A stretch of DNA of 64,000 bases from Clostridium sp. KNHs205 (GCF_000702945.1 NZ_JNLE01000003.1:1473501-1537500); one strand, 5' to 3'. Positions 10,203 to 19,728 are shown, counted from the stretch's first letter. Translations and numbers: made by a program. Notes: generated from the letters alone by a model not told the origin.

Positions 10203-10928
10203 ATGCGGATATATAGAGCAGCAGATTATGAGGATATGAGCAGAAAGGCAGCTAATATACTGTCAGCCCAGATTATTCTTAAACCCGATAGTGTTTTGGG
10301 GCTGGCAACCGGCTCTACACCAATAGGAATATACAGGCAGCTGATTGACTGGTATCATAAGGGGGATCTGGATTTTAAGGAAGTCAGGACGGTAAACCTT
10401 GACGAATACAAGGGAATATCCCCCGGTAATCAACAGAGTTATCATTATTTTATGAAGGAGAATTTCTTCCGTCATGTGAATATTGATCAAAGTAATACCT
10501 ATCTGCCGGATGGTCTGGCTAAGGACAGTGAGAAAGAATGCGGCCGGTTCAACGAAGTAATAGAACAACTGGGCGGAATTGATATACAGCTCCTGGGACT
10601 GGGCCATAACGGTCATATCGGATTTAATGAGCCCGGAGACAGCTTTGAGAAAGGCACCCATTGTGTTACCTTGACCCAATCAACCATAGAAGCCAATTCC
10701 CGCTTGTTCAAAGAAGGGGAAGAAGTACCCAGGGAAGCTTATACCATGGGAATTCAGAGTATTATGATGGCAAGAAAAATTGTACTTGTCGTCAGCGGCA
10801 GAGAGAAAGCAGAGATATTAAAGTCCGCAATAAATGGACCGGTCACACCTTTGGTACCGGCCTCAATTCTGCAAATGCACAGTGATTTTATTATTGTGGC
10901 AGATAAAGAAGCCGCGGCATTGCTCTAG
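10203..10928 (+). CDS. nagB: Glucosamine-6-phosphate deaminase
   Basis: NagB converts glucosamine-6-phosphate to fructose-6-phosphate and ammonia, feeding amino sugars into glycolysis. The 241-residue length matches the short Gram-positive form. Visible motifs are LATGSTPIGIY, the catalytic NLDEYKG (Asp67) and GLGHNGHIGFNEPG with the active-site His138. The ATG at 10203 has AGGAGG at 10190-10195; an in-frame ATG at 10170 lacks one. It closes the operon and implies that the imported glycan contains GlcNAc or glucosamine. No nagA deacetylase is seen in the window. Confidence 0.95.
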   Translation: MRIYRAADYEDMSRKAANILSAQIILKPDSVLGLATGSTPIGIYRQLIDWYHKGDLDFKEVRTVNLDEYKGISPGNQQSYHYFMKENFFRHVNIDQSNTYLPDGLAKDSEKECGRFNEVIEQLGGIDIQLLGLGHNGHIGFNEPGDSFEKGTHCVTLTQSTIEANSRLFKEGEEVPREAYTMGIQSIMMARKIVLVVSGREKAEILKSAINGPVTPLVPASILQMHSDFIIVADKEAAALL

Positions 10929-10932
10929 GACG

Positions 10933-10962
10933 GCCTTACCTCCCAGAAAGTGGAGGCAAGGC
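10933..10962 (+). terminator. Hairpin after nagB, end of glycan operon
   Basis: An 11-bp stem with one mismatch (GCCTTACCTCC against GGAGGCAAGGC) and an 8-nt loop starts 5 bp after the nagB stop. The following sequence has only a short T-rich stretch, so termination may be partial. Confidence 0.65.
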
Positions 10963-11024
10963 ACGGTATTAACAGTTTTCAGGCATACCCTAATGTGATT
11001 GAAAGTTATATACAGAAGTTTCTT

Positions 11025-12146
11025 TCAGCTCAGGCTCTCTTTGAGATATTCCAGTAGTTTGCTATTGGCCTCTTCCGACATAAAGCAAAAGCGTATAAAG
11101 CGGTTGTTCAATAAAGGGAAGTTGCTGCAGTCACGAAGCAGCATTCCTTTTTTTATTGCGCCTTCGAATAATTCATAAGAGGTAGGACTGTCCTTTTGTA
11201 CCTGAAGAAGGATAAAGTTGGCAGAGGGCTCGTAAAACTTTATATCCGGTATGTCCTTTAGTGCAGTTACCACCCGTTGCCGTTCTTTCTGGGTAAAGGC
11301 TCTGGTAGTATGAATATAATTTTCGTCTGCAAACATGATTTCACCTGCCAGGGAAGCAAGTGTGTTAATCGTCCAGGGATTTTTGCGGCGGTTTACCTTA
11401 GCAATGAGCTCCTTATCACCGACTACTGCATATCCCAGGCGAAGTCCCGGAGCGGCAAAAAACTTGGAGATTCCTCTGATAATAATCAGCCGGCTGTAAT
11501 CAGATATCAGGGATACAGCCGTTATGGCGTTAACAGCAGGTGCGAATTCCACATAGGTCTCATCCACCATACAGTAGACATTATTTTCCTGGCAGCAGGA
11601 AAGGATATCAGCTAAGGTATCCTTATTGATAGCGGAGGAGGTGGGATTGTTTGGATTGCAGATTACCAGAAGCTGATACCCCTCAGCTAACTTTGCTTTT
11701 AGAGCGTTACAGTCTAAGCGGAAATCCTTCTTCTCTTTTAAAGGGAAATAGTCAATCTTACTTCCTGCCAGTGTAAGCTCCCGCTCGTATTCAGAGTAAG
11801 TAGGACTAAGGATCAGAGCCTTAGAGGGGGAAATAAACTGAATCATTAACGAAATCAGTTCTGTAGAACCGTTTCCAACCAGCACATCTTCTCTGTTTAT
11901 GGGAGACCCTGTTCCTCTGTCTTTATTCAGATAAGCGGTTATACTCTGCCTTAAGGAGGTATATTCCCTGTCAGGATATTCGGTTATGGCATCAATGCGT
12001 TCTGATAAGGACTGGCGCAGCAGGGGGGATATTCCCAATGGATTAACATTTCCTGCAAAATTAACAAGCTCTTCCTTCTTAATCCCATAAAGGGTTTCTA
12101 TTTTTTCTAAATCACTTCCGTGAAAATGTTCTTTCGATGTTATCAT
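11025..12146 (-). CDS. PLP-dependent class I/II aminotransferase, HisC/CobD-like
   Basis: A fold-type I pyridoxal-phosphate enzyme of 373 residues, similar to histidinol-phosphate aminotransferase and L-threonine-O-3-phosphate decarboxylase (CobD). The start HGSDLEKIETLYGI with NFAGNVNPLG resembles the CobD opening. The cofactor site is visible as CNPNNPTSSA, VDETYVEF and the Lys motif RGISKFFAAPGLRLGY. No cobalamin or histidine genes are nearby, so its true substrate is open. The ATG at 12146 is preceded on the minus strand by AAAGGAT. The frame extends further upstream, but that stretch is promoter DNA. It is transcribed divergently from the 12248 operon. Confidence 0.85.
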   Translation of the reverse strand: MITSKEHFHGSDLEKIETLYGIKKEELVNFAGNVNPLGISPLLRQSLSERIDAITEYPDREYTSLRQSITAYLNKDRGTGSPINREDVLVGNGSTELISLMIQFISPSKALILSPTYSEYERELTLAGSKIDYFPLKEKKDFRLDCNALKAKLAEGYQLLVICNPNNPTSSAINKDTLADILSCCQENNVYCMVDETYVEFAPAVNAITAVSLISDYSRLIIIRGISKFFAAPGLRLGYAVVGDKELIAKVNRRKNPWTINTLASLAGEIMFADENYIHTTRAFTQKERQRVVTALKDIPDIKFYEPSANFILLQVQKDSPTSYELFEGAIKKGMLLRDCSNFPLLNNRFIRFCFMSEEANSKLLEYLKESLS

Positions 12147-12160
12147 AACTATCCTTTCCC

Positions 12161-12190
12161 TTGCGAAATCCTGTCGATTAGTGTTATAAT
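12161..12190 (+). promoter_or_regulatory. Sigma-A promoter for the 12248-19470 operon
   Basis: TTGCGA at 12161-12166 and a perfect TATAAT at 12185-12190 are separated by 18 bp, about 58 bp upstream of the first gene. It overlaps the 5' region of the divergent aminotransferase. Confidence 0.55.
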
Positions 12191-12191
12191 A

Positions 12192-12219
12192 ATTATAATA
12201 TAAAGGAAGAAAAATGCAA
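12192..12219 (-). promoter_or_regulatory. Sigma-A promoter for the aminotransferase
   Basis: On the minus strand TTGCAT (12219-12214) and TATAAT (12197-12192) are 16 bp apart. The -10 elements of this and the divergent promoter nearly touch, so the two genes may compete for polymerase. Confidence 0.5.
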
Positions 12220-12247
12220 TACAATACAAAAATAATCAAGGTCTGAG

Positions 12248-15200
12248 GTGAAATGGTTGAAGGAGAAAATTAAACAGCTGGCTGAAGGTATCTTTGAATA
12301 TGAATCACCTTTTTTAGTATTGTCTGAGAAAGAGTTAATTATAACGGTAGACGCAGGCGGCTGCTATACAGGCTCTCTCACGGTTGAGAATTCACTGGGA
12401 ACTATGGTCCAGGGACAGTGTTATTCTACCGGTACATTTTTAGCTTTGAAGAATAAGGAATTTGAAGGCATACGGAGCGAGATCACTTTTACCGTTCAGG
12501 GCAGGAATCTGGCTCCGGGAGATATGATACGGGGAGAACTCCATATTGTCAGCAACAGCGGAGAAGGAAAGATTCCTTATTACATATCCGCAGAACCACC
12601 GTATCTTAACTCCTCTCTGGGTAAAATCAAAGACTTCTTTCACTTTACCAATCTTGCCAAAACAGACTGGGCAGAAGCGGTGAAGCTGTTCAAATCTGAA
12701 GAATTCAGAGATTTCCTCAAATTTCGTGATAAAAAATACCTTACCCTCTATGATGGCTTACGAAAGAGCAGATCCTACAGTCAGGCCCTGGAAGAATTCC
12801 AGGTTACCGTTCGTAAGAAAACCCCTGTTAATATTATTGTTGATAAGAATATTATAGAATATGAGGTCAGCACAGAGAGCTTTATGGATAAAGTGACCCT
12901 GATGAAGGATAACTGGGGTTATGAAGAGATAAGAGTTACCTGGGACGGAGATTTTATTAATCCGGAGCATAAGATTATCTGGTCTGATTATTTTGTGGGG
13001 AATATCTACCCACTGGAGTTTGTAATCCTGCCGGAAAAGATGCGCAGGGGGAAGAACTACGGAAGGCTTATATTGACTTCAGTCCATGAGACAATTGTAG
13101 TAGAAATAGTTGCTGTTAAAAAGTCTGAAGAGAAAGAAAATATCCGTAAGAAACCACAAATCAGAGAGAAAGTCACTGCCTGTGTGAGAAATTACCTGGA
13201 TTTTCGTAAAAATCTCCTGAGTCCGGAGGAATATACAGAGAAGACAGAGGTAGAATTACATGGCCTGAAAGTAGGTGACAGGCAGAATCTCATGTGGTAT
13301 AAGCTTCTGGAGATACATCTTATCCAGGTAAAGGATAAGGATTCAGAAGAAAGGCAGGAGGAGTTAAAAGAAGCTTTAAATACCATTAAAGCTGAAATCC
13401 TGGAGGGGAAAGAGACCTCACTTGCAATAGTATGTGCCTTCTGGTATCTGACAGCATTGATTTATAAGAACAGTGAAGCCTCAGAGGCAGCCTTAAAGGA
13501 AATACAGGCGGCTTACCGTATGAATTCCTCAGACTATCGGATTCTGTGGTTTCTCTTATATACGGATAAGAAATATGAGAGTAATAAAAATCAAGCTCTG
13601 GATATGATCAAGAATCAATATTACAATGGTTGCCGCAGTCCCTATATGTATCTGGAAGCTTTCATGATCTTACGGGAGCATCCGGTATATTTAACGGAAC
13701 TTGGGGACTTTGAAACCCAATTGATTCTATTTGGAGTGAAGGAAGAATACATAAGTGAGGAACTGGCAGGACAATTTGCCTACCTTGCCGGTAAGAAAAG
13801 AGATTTTACAAGAGGTGTATATCTATGCCTCTCTTTGTTGTACAATCATTTTTCTGAATTGGATAACAAAGCCGATACCTCTGTCCTTACTGGTATCCTT
13901 TCTGCAATCTGCAGTTTGCTGATTAAAGGACATAAACGTGGCAGGAAGTATTTTGTCTGGTATCAGCTGGGAGTACAGGAACAGCTTAGAATCACAGAAT
14001 TGTATGAATATTATCTCTATTCCCTTGAGGAGGAACAATATACGCTGCTTCAGTCAAAGTTGCCTCAGAATAAGCTTCCACAGCAGGTACTTTTGTACTT
14101 TATCTATAACAGCAGCTTAAGTGATAAAAAGAAAGCTTTTCTTTATGCTTATGTAATAAAGAACAAAGAGGAATTAGGGCCTATATACAAAAGCTACTGC
14201 AAGAAGGTAGAGAACTTTGCAGGAAGAATGCTGAAAGAGCATGCCATTGACAGGAATTATGCAGTTATTTATGAGGAGCTTATCACCTTAAACGGATTAA
14301 CGGAGGAGATTTCTAGAGAGCTTCCTTATGTAATGTTCAAGCAGGAGCTGTGCTGCAGTAATAATGCAGTAAAGGGCGTAATTACCATTCATGGTCAAAC
14401 CGGTGAAGAAGTATATACACCCCTTGTATCAAATATAGCATATATAGACCTCTATATGGAAAATTATGAAATCCTGCTGGTAGACTCACAGGATAACAGA
14501 TATTCCAATACCATAGAATACACCCTTTATCCTTTCTTTAACAAAGATAGTTATCTGAAGGACTGCCTGCTTTATAACAGCCGGAATACCATGGTGTTAC
14601 TGTATTATGCAGATAAGATTGACACCTATCAGAAGTTTGACCAGGCATCTGTAGTAATCCGCAGGAAACTGTTAGACGTTCCCTCTCTTAATGAAAGTTA
14701 CAGGGGAAAGCTTTTAATGGAGCTGGTTTCATATTATTATGACAACTTTCAGGGAGAGCTGTTAGAAGAATACCTGATGCAGATTGACCTGACGAAGTTA
14801 AATAAAAACGACCGGTTAAAAGTTACGGAGCTGCTTATTATCAGAAACTATAATGAGGAAGCGGAAAAAGCCCTTTATGAATTTGGTTTTGAAGGTATAC
14901 AGATTAACAGGCTGCTAAAAGTAGCAATCAATCTTCTTGGCAAATATACGGATAAGAATGAATTCTTGTTGAAGCTCTGTTATTTTATCTATAAGGCAGG
15001 TAAATATAATGAGGAAATACTGCTGTATCTTGCAGAATACTATGAAGGAACCACCGGTGAGCTCTATAGTTTATGGGAAGCTGCCTTAAGCTTTGAGATT
15101 AATACCTGCGTACTTGAGGAACGGCTTCTGACACAGATGCTGGTAACCAGGGAGTATCTGCTGAACTCACCGGAGGTATTCCTGAAATATTATCAAAGAG

Positions 15201-15874
15201 GCAGTAACCGTAAATTAATACGTGCATTTTTGTCCTATCATGGCTATAAATATCTGATGAACGGCAGAATTCTTAAAGCAGAGTTATTTAACGTTATGAA
15301 GCGAGAACTGATTTATGAGGAAAACGATGTCTGCATGCTTGCACTGTTAAAGAAACTATCGGAAGAAGAGTTCTTTGATGAAAGTGAGAAGGAATTTGTA
15401 GATTATAACCTGCAAAGTTTTTTAAGACGGGGAATTATCCTTCCTTTCTTTAAAAATTTTAAAGGAGTCATACCGTTAAATCCCAAAATAACCGAAAAAT
15501 ACTTAGTAGAATATATCGCTGATCCTTCCAGTAAGGTTATCATACACTACCGGCTGGAAAACAAAGAAGAAGAATTCACTGCTGAGGAAATGAAGGATAT
15601 GTTTCTTGGAATAAGGGTAAAGGACTTCACCGTATTTCAGGATGAGAATCTGCAATATTATATCTCAGAAGGCGACAGCCTACATACCAATATTACGGAG
15701 AGCGGCAGTATAAAGGCTGAGCAGGAGATGCAGCTTGAAGAAGATACACCTCTGGATCAGATTAACTTTATACTTACGGCTTTTGAAATGAACGATAACA
15801 CCAGCGTTCTGGACAGTATGTGGAATTATGGAAAGAGCAGGCATCTGATTATGGATTTATTTAAACCGATTTAA
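12248..15874 (+). CDS. Large uncharacterised protein, DUF5717-like
   Basis: A 1208-residue protein of unknown function; I associate it from memory with the Lachnospiraceae family DUF5717. It starts with GTG at 12248 (AAGG upstream); a TTG nine bases on is a possible alternative. The N-terminal ~300 residues are beta-rich and resemble repeated Ig-like or HYR-like domains (LIITVDAGGCYTGSLTVEN; NIIVDKNIIEYEVSTES). The rest is almost wholly alpha-helical with a solenoid, TPR-like look. The C-terminus returns to beta structure. No signal peptide or clear membrane span is present, so it is probably cytoplasmic. It heads an operon with an Hsp70-like ATPase and a membrane coiled-coil protein, suggesting a complex. 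No catalytic motif is evident. Confidence 0.85.
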   Translation: MKWLKEKIKQLAEGIFEYESPFLVLSEKELIITVDAGGCYTGSLTVENSLGTMVQGQCYSTGTFLALKNKEFEGIRSEITFTVQGRNLAPGDMIRGELHIVSNSGEGKIPYYISAEPPYLNSSLGKIKDFFHFTNLAKTDWAEAVKLFKSEEFRDFLKFRDKKYLTLYDGLRKSRSYSQALEEFQVTVRKKTPVNIIVDKNIIEYEVSTESFMDKVTLMKDNWGYEEIRVTWDGDFINPEHKIIWSDYFVGNIYPLEFVILPEKMRRGKNYGRLILTSVHETIVVEIVAVKKSEEKENIRKKPQIREKVTACVRNYLDFRKNLLSPEEYTEKTEVELHGLKVGDRQNLMWYKLLEIHLIQVKDKDSEERQEELKEALNTIKAEILEGKETSLAIVCAFWYLTALIYKNSEASEAALKEIQAAYRMNSSDYRILWFLLYTDKKYESNKNQALDMIKNQYYNGCRSPYMYLEAFMILREHPVYLTELGDFETQLILFGVKEEYISEELAGQFAYLAGKKRDFTRGVYLCLSLLYNHFSELDNKADTSVLTGILSAICSLLIKGHKRGRKYFVWYQLGVQEQLRITELYEYYLYSLEEEQYTLLQSKLPQNKLPQQVLLYFIYNSSLSDKKKAFLYAYVIKNKEELGPIYKSYCKKVENFAGRMLKEHAIDRNYAVIYEELITLNGLTEEISRELPYVMFKQELCCSNNAVKGVITIHGQTGEEVYTPLVSNIAYIDLYMENYEILLVDSQDNRYSNTIEYTLYPFFNKDSYLKDCLLYNSRNTMVLLYYADKIDTYQKFDQASVVIRRKLLDVPSLNESYRGKLLMELVSYYYDNFQGELLEEYLMQIDLTKLNKNDRLKVTELLIIRNYNEEAEKALYEFGFEGIQINRLLKVAINLLGKYTDKNEFLLKLCYFIYKAGKYNEEILLYLAEYYEGTTGELYSLWEAALSFEINTCVLEERLLTQMLVTREYLLNSPEVFLKYYQRGSNRKLIRAFLSYHGYKYLMNGRILKAELFNVMKRELIYEENDVCMLALLKKLSEEEFFDESEKEFVDYNLQSFLRRGIILPFFKNFKGVIPLNPKITEKYLVEYIADPSSKVIIHYRLENKEEEFTAEEMKDMFLGIRVKDFTVFQDENLQYYISEGDSLHTNITESGSIKAEQEMQLEEDTPLDQINFILTAFEMNDNTSVLDSMWNYGKSRHLIMDLFKPI

Positions 15875-15904
15875 TAACGTTGCACGAAGGTATGTTCTAA
15901 ATAT

Positions 15905-16005
15905 TATTGTACCGCACTGACCGTTTAACCTTGTAGTATGCTGTTTTGGAATTTTGAGATATAGCACCTGTGTTACCATAATCGCACCTTGCTGCCTCAT
16001 GAATT
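15905..16005. repeat. Degenerate member of a dispersed intergenic repeat
   Basis: The 269-bp intergenic stretch before the Hsp70-like gene shares ordered blocks with 54027-54116: GTACCG..CTGA, CTGT.TTTG, ATTTTG.GA and AATCGC.CCTTGCTG. The copy here has lost most of its hairpin pairing. The remainder up to 16130 shows no gene. Confidence 0.5.
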
Positions 16006-16143
16006 CTTCCATAAGCGAAATATCCAGCGTGTACTGCCTCGCGTAAATAACGGGTGCTCGTTCAGTGAAATTTATGCAAGGTAATATCAGACATAAGTAT
16101 TATGAAACCTACTCCATCGTGTAGAAACAGAAAGGAGAGCTGT

Positions 16144-18297
16144 ATGACTGACAGAAAAAAACTTCTGTTAGGGATTGATTTCGGAAATGATTATATACAG
16201 ATATGCTTTTATAATCATAAGACCATGGAACCGGAATCCATAACCTTAAGCCAGGGGAAATATCTCTATCCGGCACTGGTGGGAAGTAAGACAGGTGGTA
16301 AGGAATGGGCTTATGGAGAAGAAGTTCTAAGCCTTGAGCAGGAGGGCTTGTGTCAGAAGGCAGATAATCTGCTTGTAAAGGCTATGGCTGGGGATGAGAT
16401 TATGTTATATGATAAAGCTTACACTGCAGCCTTCCTTCTGGAGAAACTCTTTCGCAAATGCCTGACCCTTGTTACCTTGAAATTTCCCGGCGAAAGCATC
16501 GGTAAAATAACCATAACCGTGAAAAAACTAAATGAGAATCTAAAGGCAGTACTTACAGAAGCCTTTCATAATATGGGAATCAAAGAGGACAGGCTTATAC
16601 TTCAGAGCAATTCCCTCAGCTATGAATACTATGCTCTCAGTCAGAAGAAGGAGCTGTGGCTTAATGATGTAGGCCTTTTTCATATGGATGAAGAGGAATT
16701 CTATTATAGTCAGATAAGCATAAACAGAAGATTAAGTCCCATACCGGTAGGAATAAGCAGAAGGGAACTGAGTGACATTTTAAGCCTTGAAGAAGTGGAG
16801 AAGGATGACAGGGAGCGGACGGAGTATTGTTTTCTTAATCTTGCCAAAGGGATTCTTCATAAACAGCTGATCTCTACTATTTATGTAACTGGTGCAGGCT
16901 TTGAAGGTGATTGGGTCGACAATGCCCTCAAGGAACTATGTACTGGCAGAAGAGTATTTAAAGGTCAGAATCTATATGCAAAAGGAGCCTGCTATACCTC
17001 CAGAGAAAAGGAGAATGAACAGGCCGGATTATTAAAGGAATATATCTTTCTGGATTCAGACCGTATAAATGCCCTTATAACAGCAGAGGGTTACAAGGCG
17101 GGTGAAGCGGCAGAAATTCCCCTTTGGGACGGTTACAAGGCCTGGTATGATAAGCCCTGTACCCAGGAATTCATATTAACAGAAAGCAATGTTTTAAATT
17201 TGCAGGTGAAGGATCTATTCACTCTAAAGAAGGAATATCACGAAATTATTCTGGAAGGCTTAGAGGTAAAAAATGATAAGACTACACGTATAGAAATATC
17301 TTTGACTTTTCAGGACGAGAAAACAGCGGCAGTAAGAGTAAGAGATACTGGCTTTGGGCAATTCAGAGCGTCTTCCGGCTTAAGATGGGAAAAACTTATA
17401 AAACTCTTTGAGGATGCAGATAATACGGAAAAAGAGAGTGCAGGGGTACTTATTTTATGCGATAAGGTCAAAGCAGAAGTTCCTTACCGATTTAAAATAA
17501 CCGGCACGGCTGTTAATAATGCAGAGGAGCTTTATTACTATATCCATCATAATTTCCTGCTCCTCACGGATGAGCTTCTGGAGGAGGATTTTCTTCTTTG
17601 GGTAGAGCGGGAGCTTAAACAGGCTGAAAAAGCGCTGAAGCTCAGAGAGATTAAAACTACTCTGTCCGGCTACGAAGCACTCTTGGAAGCTGCGGTGGTC
17701 TTATTGCTGGACACAGGTTATTATACAAAGGCAGAAGCAGAAGATTTTCTGAATAAACAAAAGGAACGAAAGAATATATCACCTGCTGAAATGGCATTAA
17801 AAAAAGCAGATTCCTTTTTATCCCATAGGCAGTATTCGGATGCAGAATTGATTTATGAAATACTGATAAATAACCACAGTAATACGCTAACTGCAGAGGT
17901 TACAGGCAGAATTCGCCATAATCTCGGAATATGCAGGCTTCATCTGGAAGGATTATTAAGGGCCAAGTCAGAATTTAAGGAAGCTTACCGCTTAAATGGC
18001 AATGAAGAGTCCAAAAGACAGTATTACCTGTGCAAGCTGCTATCAGGGGAAACAATGGAAGAAGCAGACTTACCAGAGGATTCAGACGGCAATCATAAAA
18101 CAGTCGATGAAACGTATATAGAAGCATTAAAGGAAGAAATACAACAAAGCCTGTTACGCTTTAAGGACAGCGAGAATTATATGAAATTGGCGGCTCTTAA
18201 GGAAGCAAAAGATACCGGAAGGCTTAACGATTTCAGGCGGGAAGTGAAGGATATAATAGCTTTATATAAACAGGAGTACCGCAAAGAAAATTCATAA
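16144..18297 (+). CDS. Hsp70/actin-fold-like ATPase with helical tail, DUF5716-like
   Basis: A 717-residue protein starting at ATG 16144 (AAAGGAG upstream; 14 earlier in-frame residues look non-coding). The N-terminal ~300 residues read as a diverged Hsp70/actin nucleotide-binding domain. They show a phosphate-1-like LLLGIDFGNDYIQICFYN, an adenosine-site-like IYVTGAGFEGDW, and a closing LYAKGACYTS that parallels the AxGAA motif of Hsp70. A beta-rich segment (about 310-450) stands where the Hsp70 substrate domain would be, but without clear similarity. The C-terminal ~200 residues are helical with a TPR-like stretch (ALKKADSFLSHRQYSDAELIYEIL). The function is unknown; I recall the family as DUF5716. 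A chaperone-like or scaffold ATPase working with its operon partners is the inference. Confidence 0.8.
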   Translation: MTDRKKLLLGIDFGNDYIQICFYNHKTMEPESITLSQGKYLYPALVGSKTGGKEWAYGEEVLSLEQEGLCQKADNLLVKAMAGDEIMLYDKAYTAAFLLEKLFRKCLTLVTLKFPGESIGKITITVKKLNENLKAVLTEAFHNMGIKEDRLILQSNSLSYEYYALSQKKELWLNDVGLFHMDEEEFYYSQISINRRLSPIPVGISRRELSDILSLEEVEKDDRERTEYCFLNLAKGILHKQLISTIYVTGAGFEGDWVDNALKELCTGRRVFKGQNLYAKGACYTSREKENEQAGLLKEYIFLDSDRINALITAEGYKAGEAAEIPLWDGYKAWYDKPCTQEFILTESNVLNLQVKDLFTLKKEYHEIILEGLEVKNDKTTRIEISLTFQDEKTAAVRVRDTGFGQFRASSGLRWEKLIKLFEDADNTEKESAGVLILCDKVKAEVPYRFKITGTAVNNAEELYYYIHHNFLLLTDELLEEDFLLWVERELKQAEKALKLREIKTTLSGYEALLEAAVVLLLDTGYYTKAEAEDFLNKQKERKNISPAEMALKKADSFLSHRQYSDAELIYEILINNHSNTLTAEVTGRIRHNLGICRLHLEGLLRAKSEFKEAYRLNGNEESKRQYYLCKLLSGETMEEADLPEDSDGNHKTVDETYIEALKEEIQQSLLRFKDSENYMKLAALKEAKDTGRLNDFRREVKDIIALYKQEYRKENS

Positions 18298-18324
18298 ACC
18301 GGTTACGGAAAGGAAATCAGGCAC

Positions 18325-19470
18325 ATGGCATTTAGAAGACGTAAGGCTTCAGAGGAAAACAAGAATAGCAGGACAGAAGAACCTGTAAGCCTGACAGTGA
18401 ATAGGGCGGAGGATTCCAAATACGCGATAGAAGACAGCTGCCAGCAGATTGTAGAAAGTACTTTGCAGGCACAGGAAATGAAGACAGAGCTGCAGGCTGT
18501 AACCCATTATATCAGTGATATACAGAAAATCGAGGCCTTGGAGCGAGAAGACAGAGAGCTTATCAATGACCTTGCCAGAAAGATTCTGACACTGTCAAAA
18601 GACAGGGAAAGATATAAGAAAGGCACCCGTAAGATAAAGGATACCCAGTATCATAATCTGGCTAAATTTGAAGAAAGCATACCGCTGGACCTAAGAAAGA
18701 TGAAAGCCTGGGAGGCTTACAGCTTTGATATCGAAAATGACCTTAAATATCTGGACAGTGAGAGGGCAGCTTTGCTGCATCAGAAAGAGGATGCAGAAGC
18801 AAATCAGAAAACTCTAGGCACCATTGGGATAACCACCAGTATACTCTCCGTTCTTTTATTCCTGTTATTTATCTGGGTAAACCTAAGAACCGGGGCCAAT
18901 ATGCAGCTGCCTTTTCTTCTAACTATAGCATTAGGAGCAACCGCAGCAGCCTATATATTTATACGGGCCAGAGAGAATAGAAAAGAGACAGCTGAGGCAG
19001 AAAAAAAATTAAACCGCGCCATCCAGCTGCTCAATAAAGTAAAAATCAAATATATCAATAATACCAACGCACTGGATTACTGTTACCAGAAGTATATGGT
19101 AGACAGTTATGCCCAGCTGACTTATCTCTGGGAGGAGTATAAGAAAGAAAAGGAAGATGAGAATAAGTATAAGGTCAGCAAAGAACAGACAGAATACTAC
19201 AACAGGGAAATTATCACTCATCTAAAGGCTGCAAAAATCACAGATGCCAAGATCTGGATATACCAGTTGGAAGCCTTGCTGGATTCAATAGAAATGGAGA
19301 AGTTAACTACCGCACTCCTTGACAGAAGACAGAAATTAAAAGATCGAATTGAACAGAACAACCTGCTAAAGGACAAGTATCTCGAGGATATCGAGAAATT
19401 CACCAAAGAAAAAGAAGAAAACAAAGAATATGTATCAGAGCTTCTAAAAAAACACGGAATCAACCTATAA
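18325..19470 (+). CDS. Membrane coiled-coil protein of unknown function
   Basis: A 381-residue protein I cannot assign. The order is a charged N-terminus, a long coiled coil (about 40-165), two adjacent transmembrane helices (about 168-213; TTSILSVLLFLLFIWVNL and LPFLLTIALGATAAAYIFI), then a second coiled coil to the end (ENKYKVSKEQTEYYNREI; DKYLEDIEKFTKEKEENK). Both helical arms should therefore lie on the same, cytoplasmic, side. It follows the Hsp70-like gene by 27 bp and may anchor that ATPase and the 1208-residue protein to the membrane. GGAAAGG precedes the ATG. Confidence 0.8.
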   Translation: MAFRRRKASEENKNSRTEEPVSLTVNRAEDSKYAIEDSCQQIVESTLQAQEMKTELQAVTHYISDIQKIEALEREDRELINDLARKILTLSKDRERYKKGTRKIKDTQYHNLAKFEESIPLDLRKMKAWEAYSFDIENDLKYLDSERAALLHQKEDAEANQKTLGTIGITTSILSVLLFLLFIWVNLRTGANMQLPFLLTIALGATAAAYIFIRARENRKETAEAEKKLNRAIQLLNKVKIKYINNTNALDYCYQKYMVDSYAQLTYLWEEYKKEKEDENKYKVSKEQTEYYNREIITHLKAAKITDAKIWIYQLEALLDSIEMEKLTTALLDRRQKLKDRIEQNNLLKDKYLEDIEKFTKEKEENKEYVSELLKKHGINL

Positions 19471-19516
19471 AAGAATCGCATACCAAAAACTACGAAGTTA
19501 TCATTAGAATATACCA

Positions 19517-19728
19517 GATGAGAGTGGCTTACATTTAGGAATTTTCCATTGAAGGGTTCCTAATGACACTTAAATGGCAGCAGTTGTCCCTAGGTGAAAG
19601 GATACCATTGTCTGAGCGATTTTCAGCGAGTTTGGTATCCTTTCACCTGCCCAGGGAACAACTTCTGCCATTTTGGTGGAATTTGGAACCCTGAACAGGA
19701 AAATGCATAAATGTAAGCCACTCTCATC
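19517..19728. repeat. 212-bp foldback (MITE-like) element
   Basis: Perfect 21-bp terminal inverted repeats lie at 19517-19537 and 19708-19728 (beginning GATGAGAGTGGCTTACATTT). The inner arms keep pairing imperfectly, and a perfect 16-bp stem (19592-19607 with 19633-19648) closes on a 25-nt loop. Nearly the whole element folds into one long hairpin. No open frame of note and no clear target-site duplication are visible. It sits between the 18325 gene and the valS promoter and could also terminate transcription in either direction. Confidence 0.85.
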
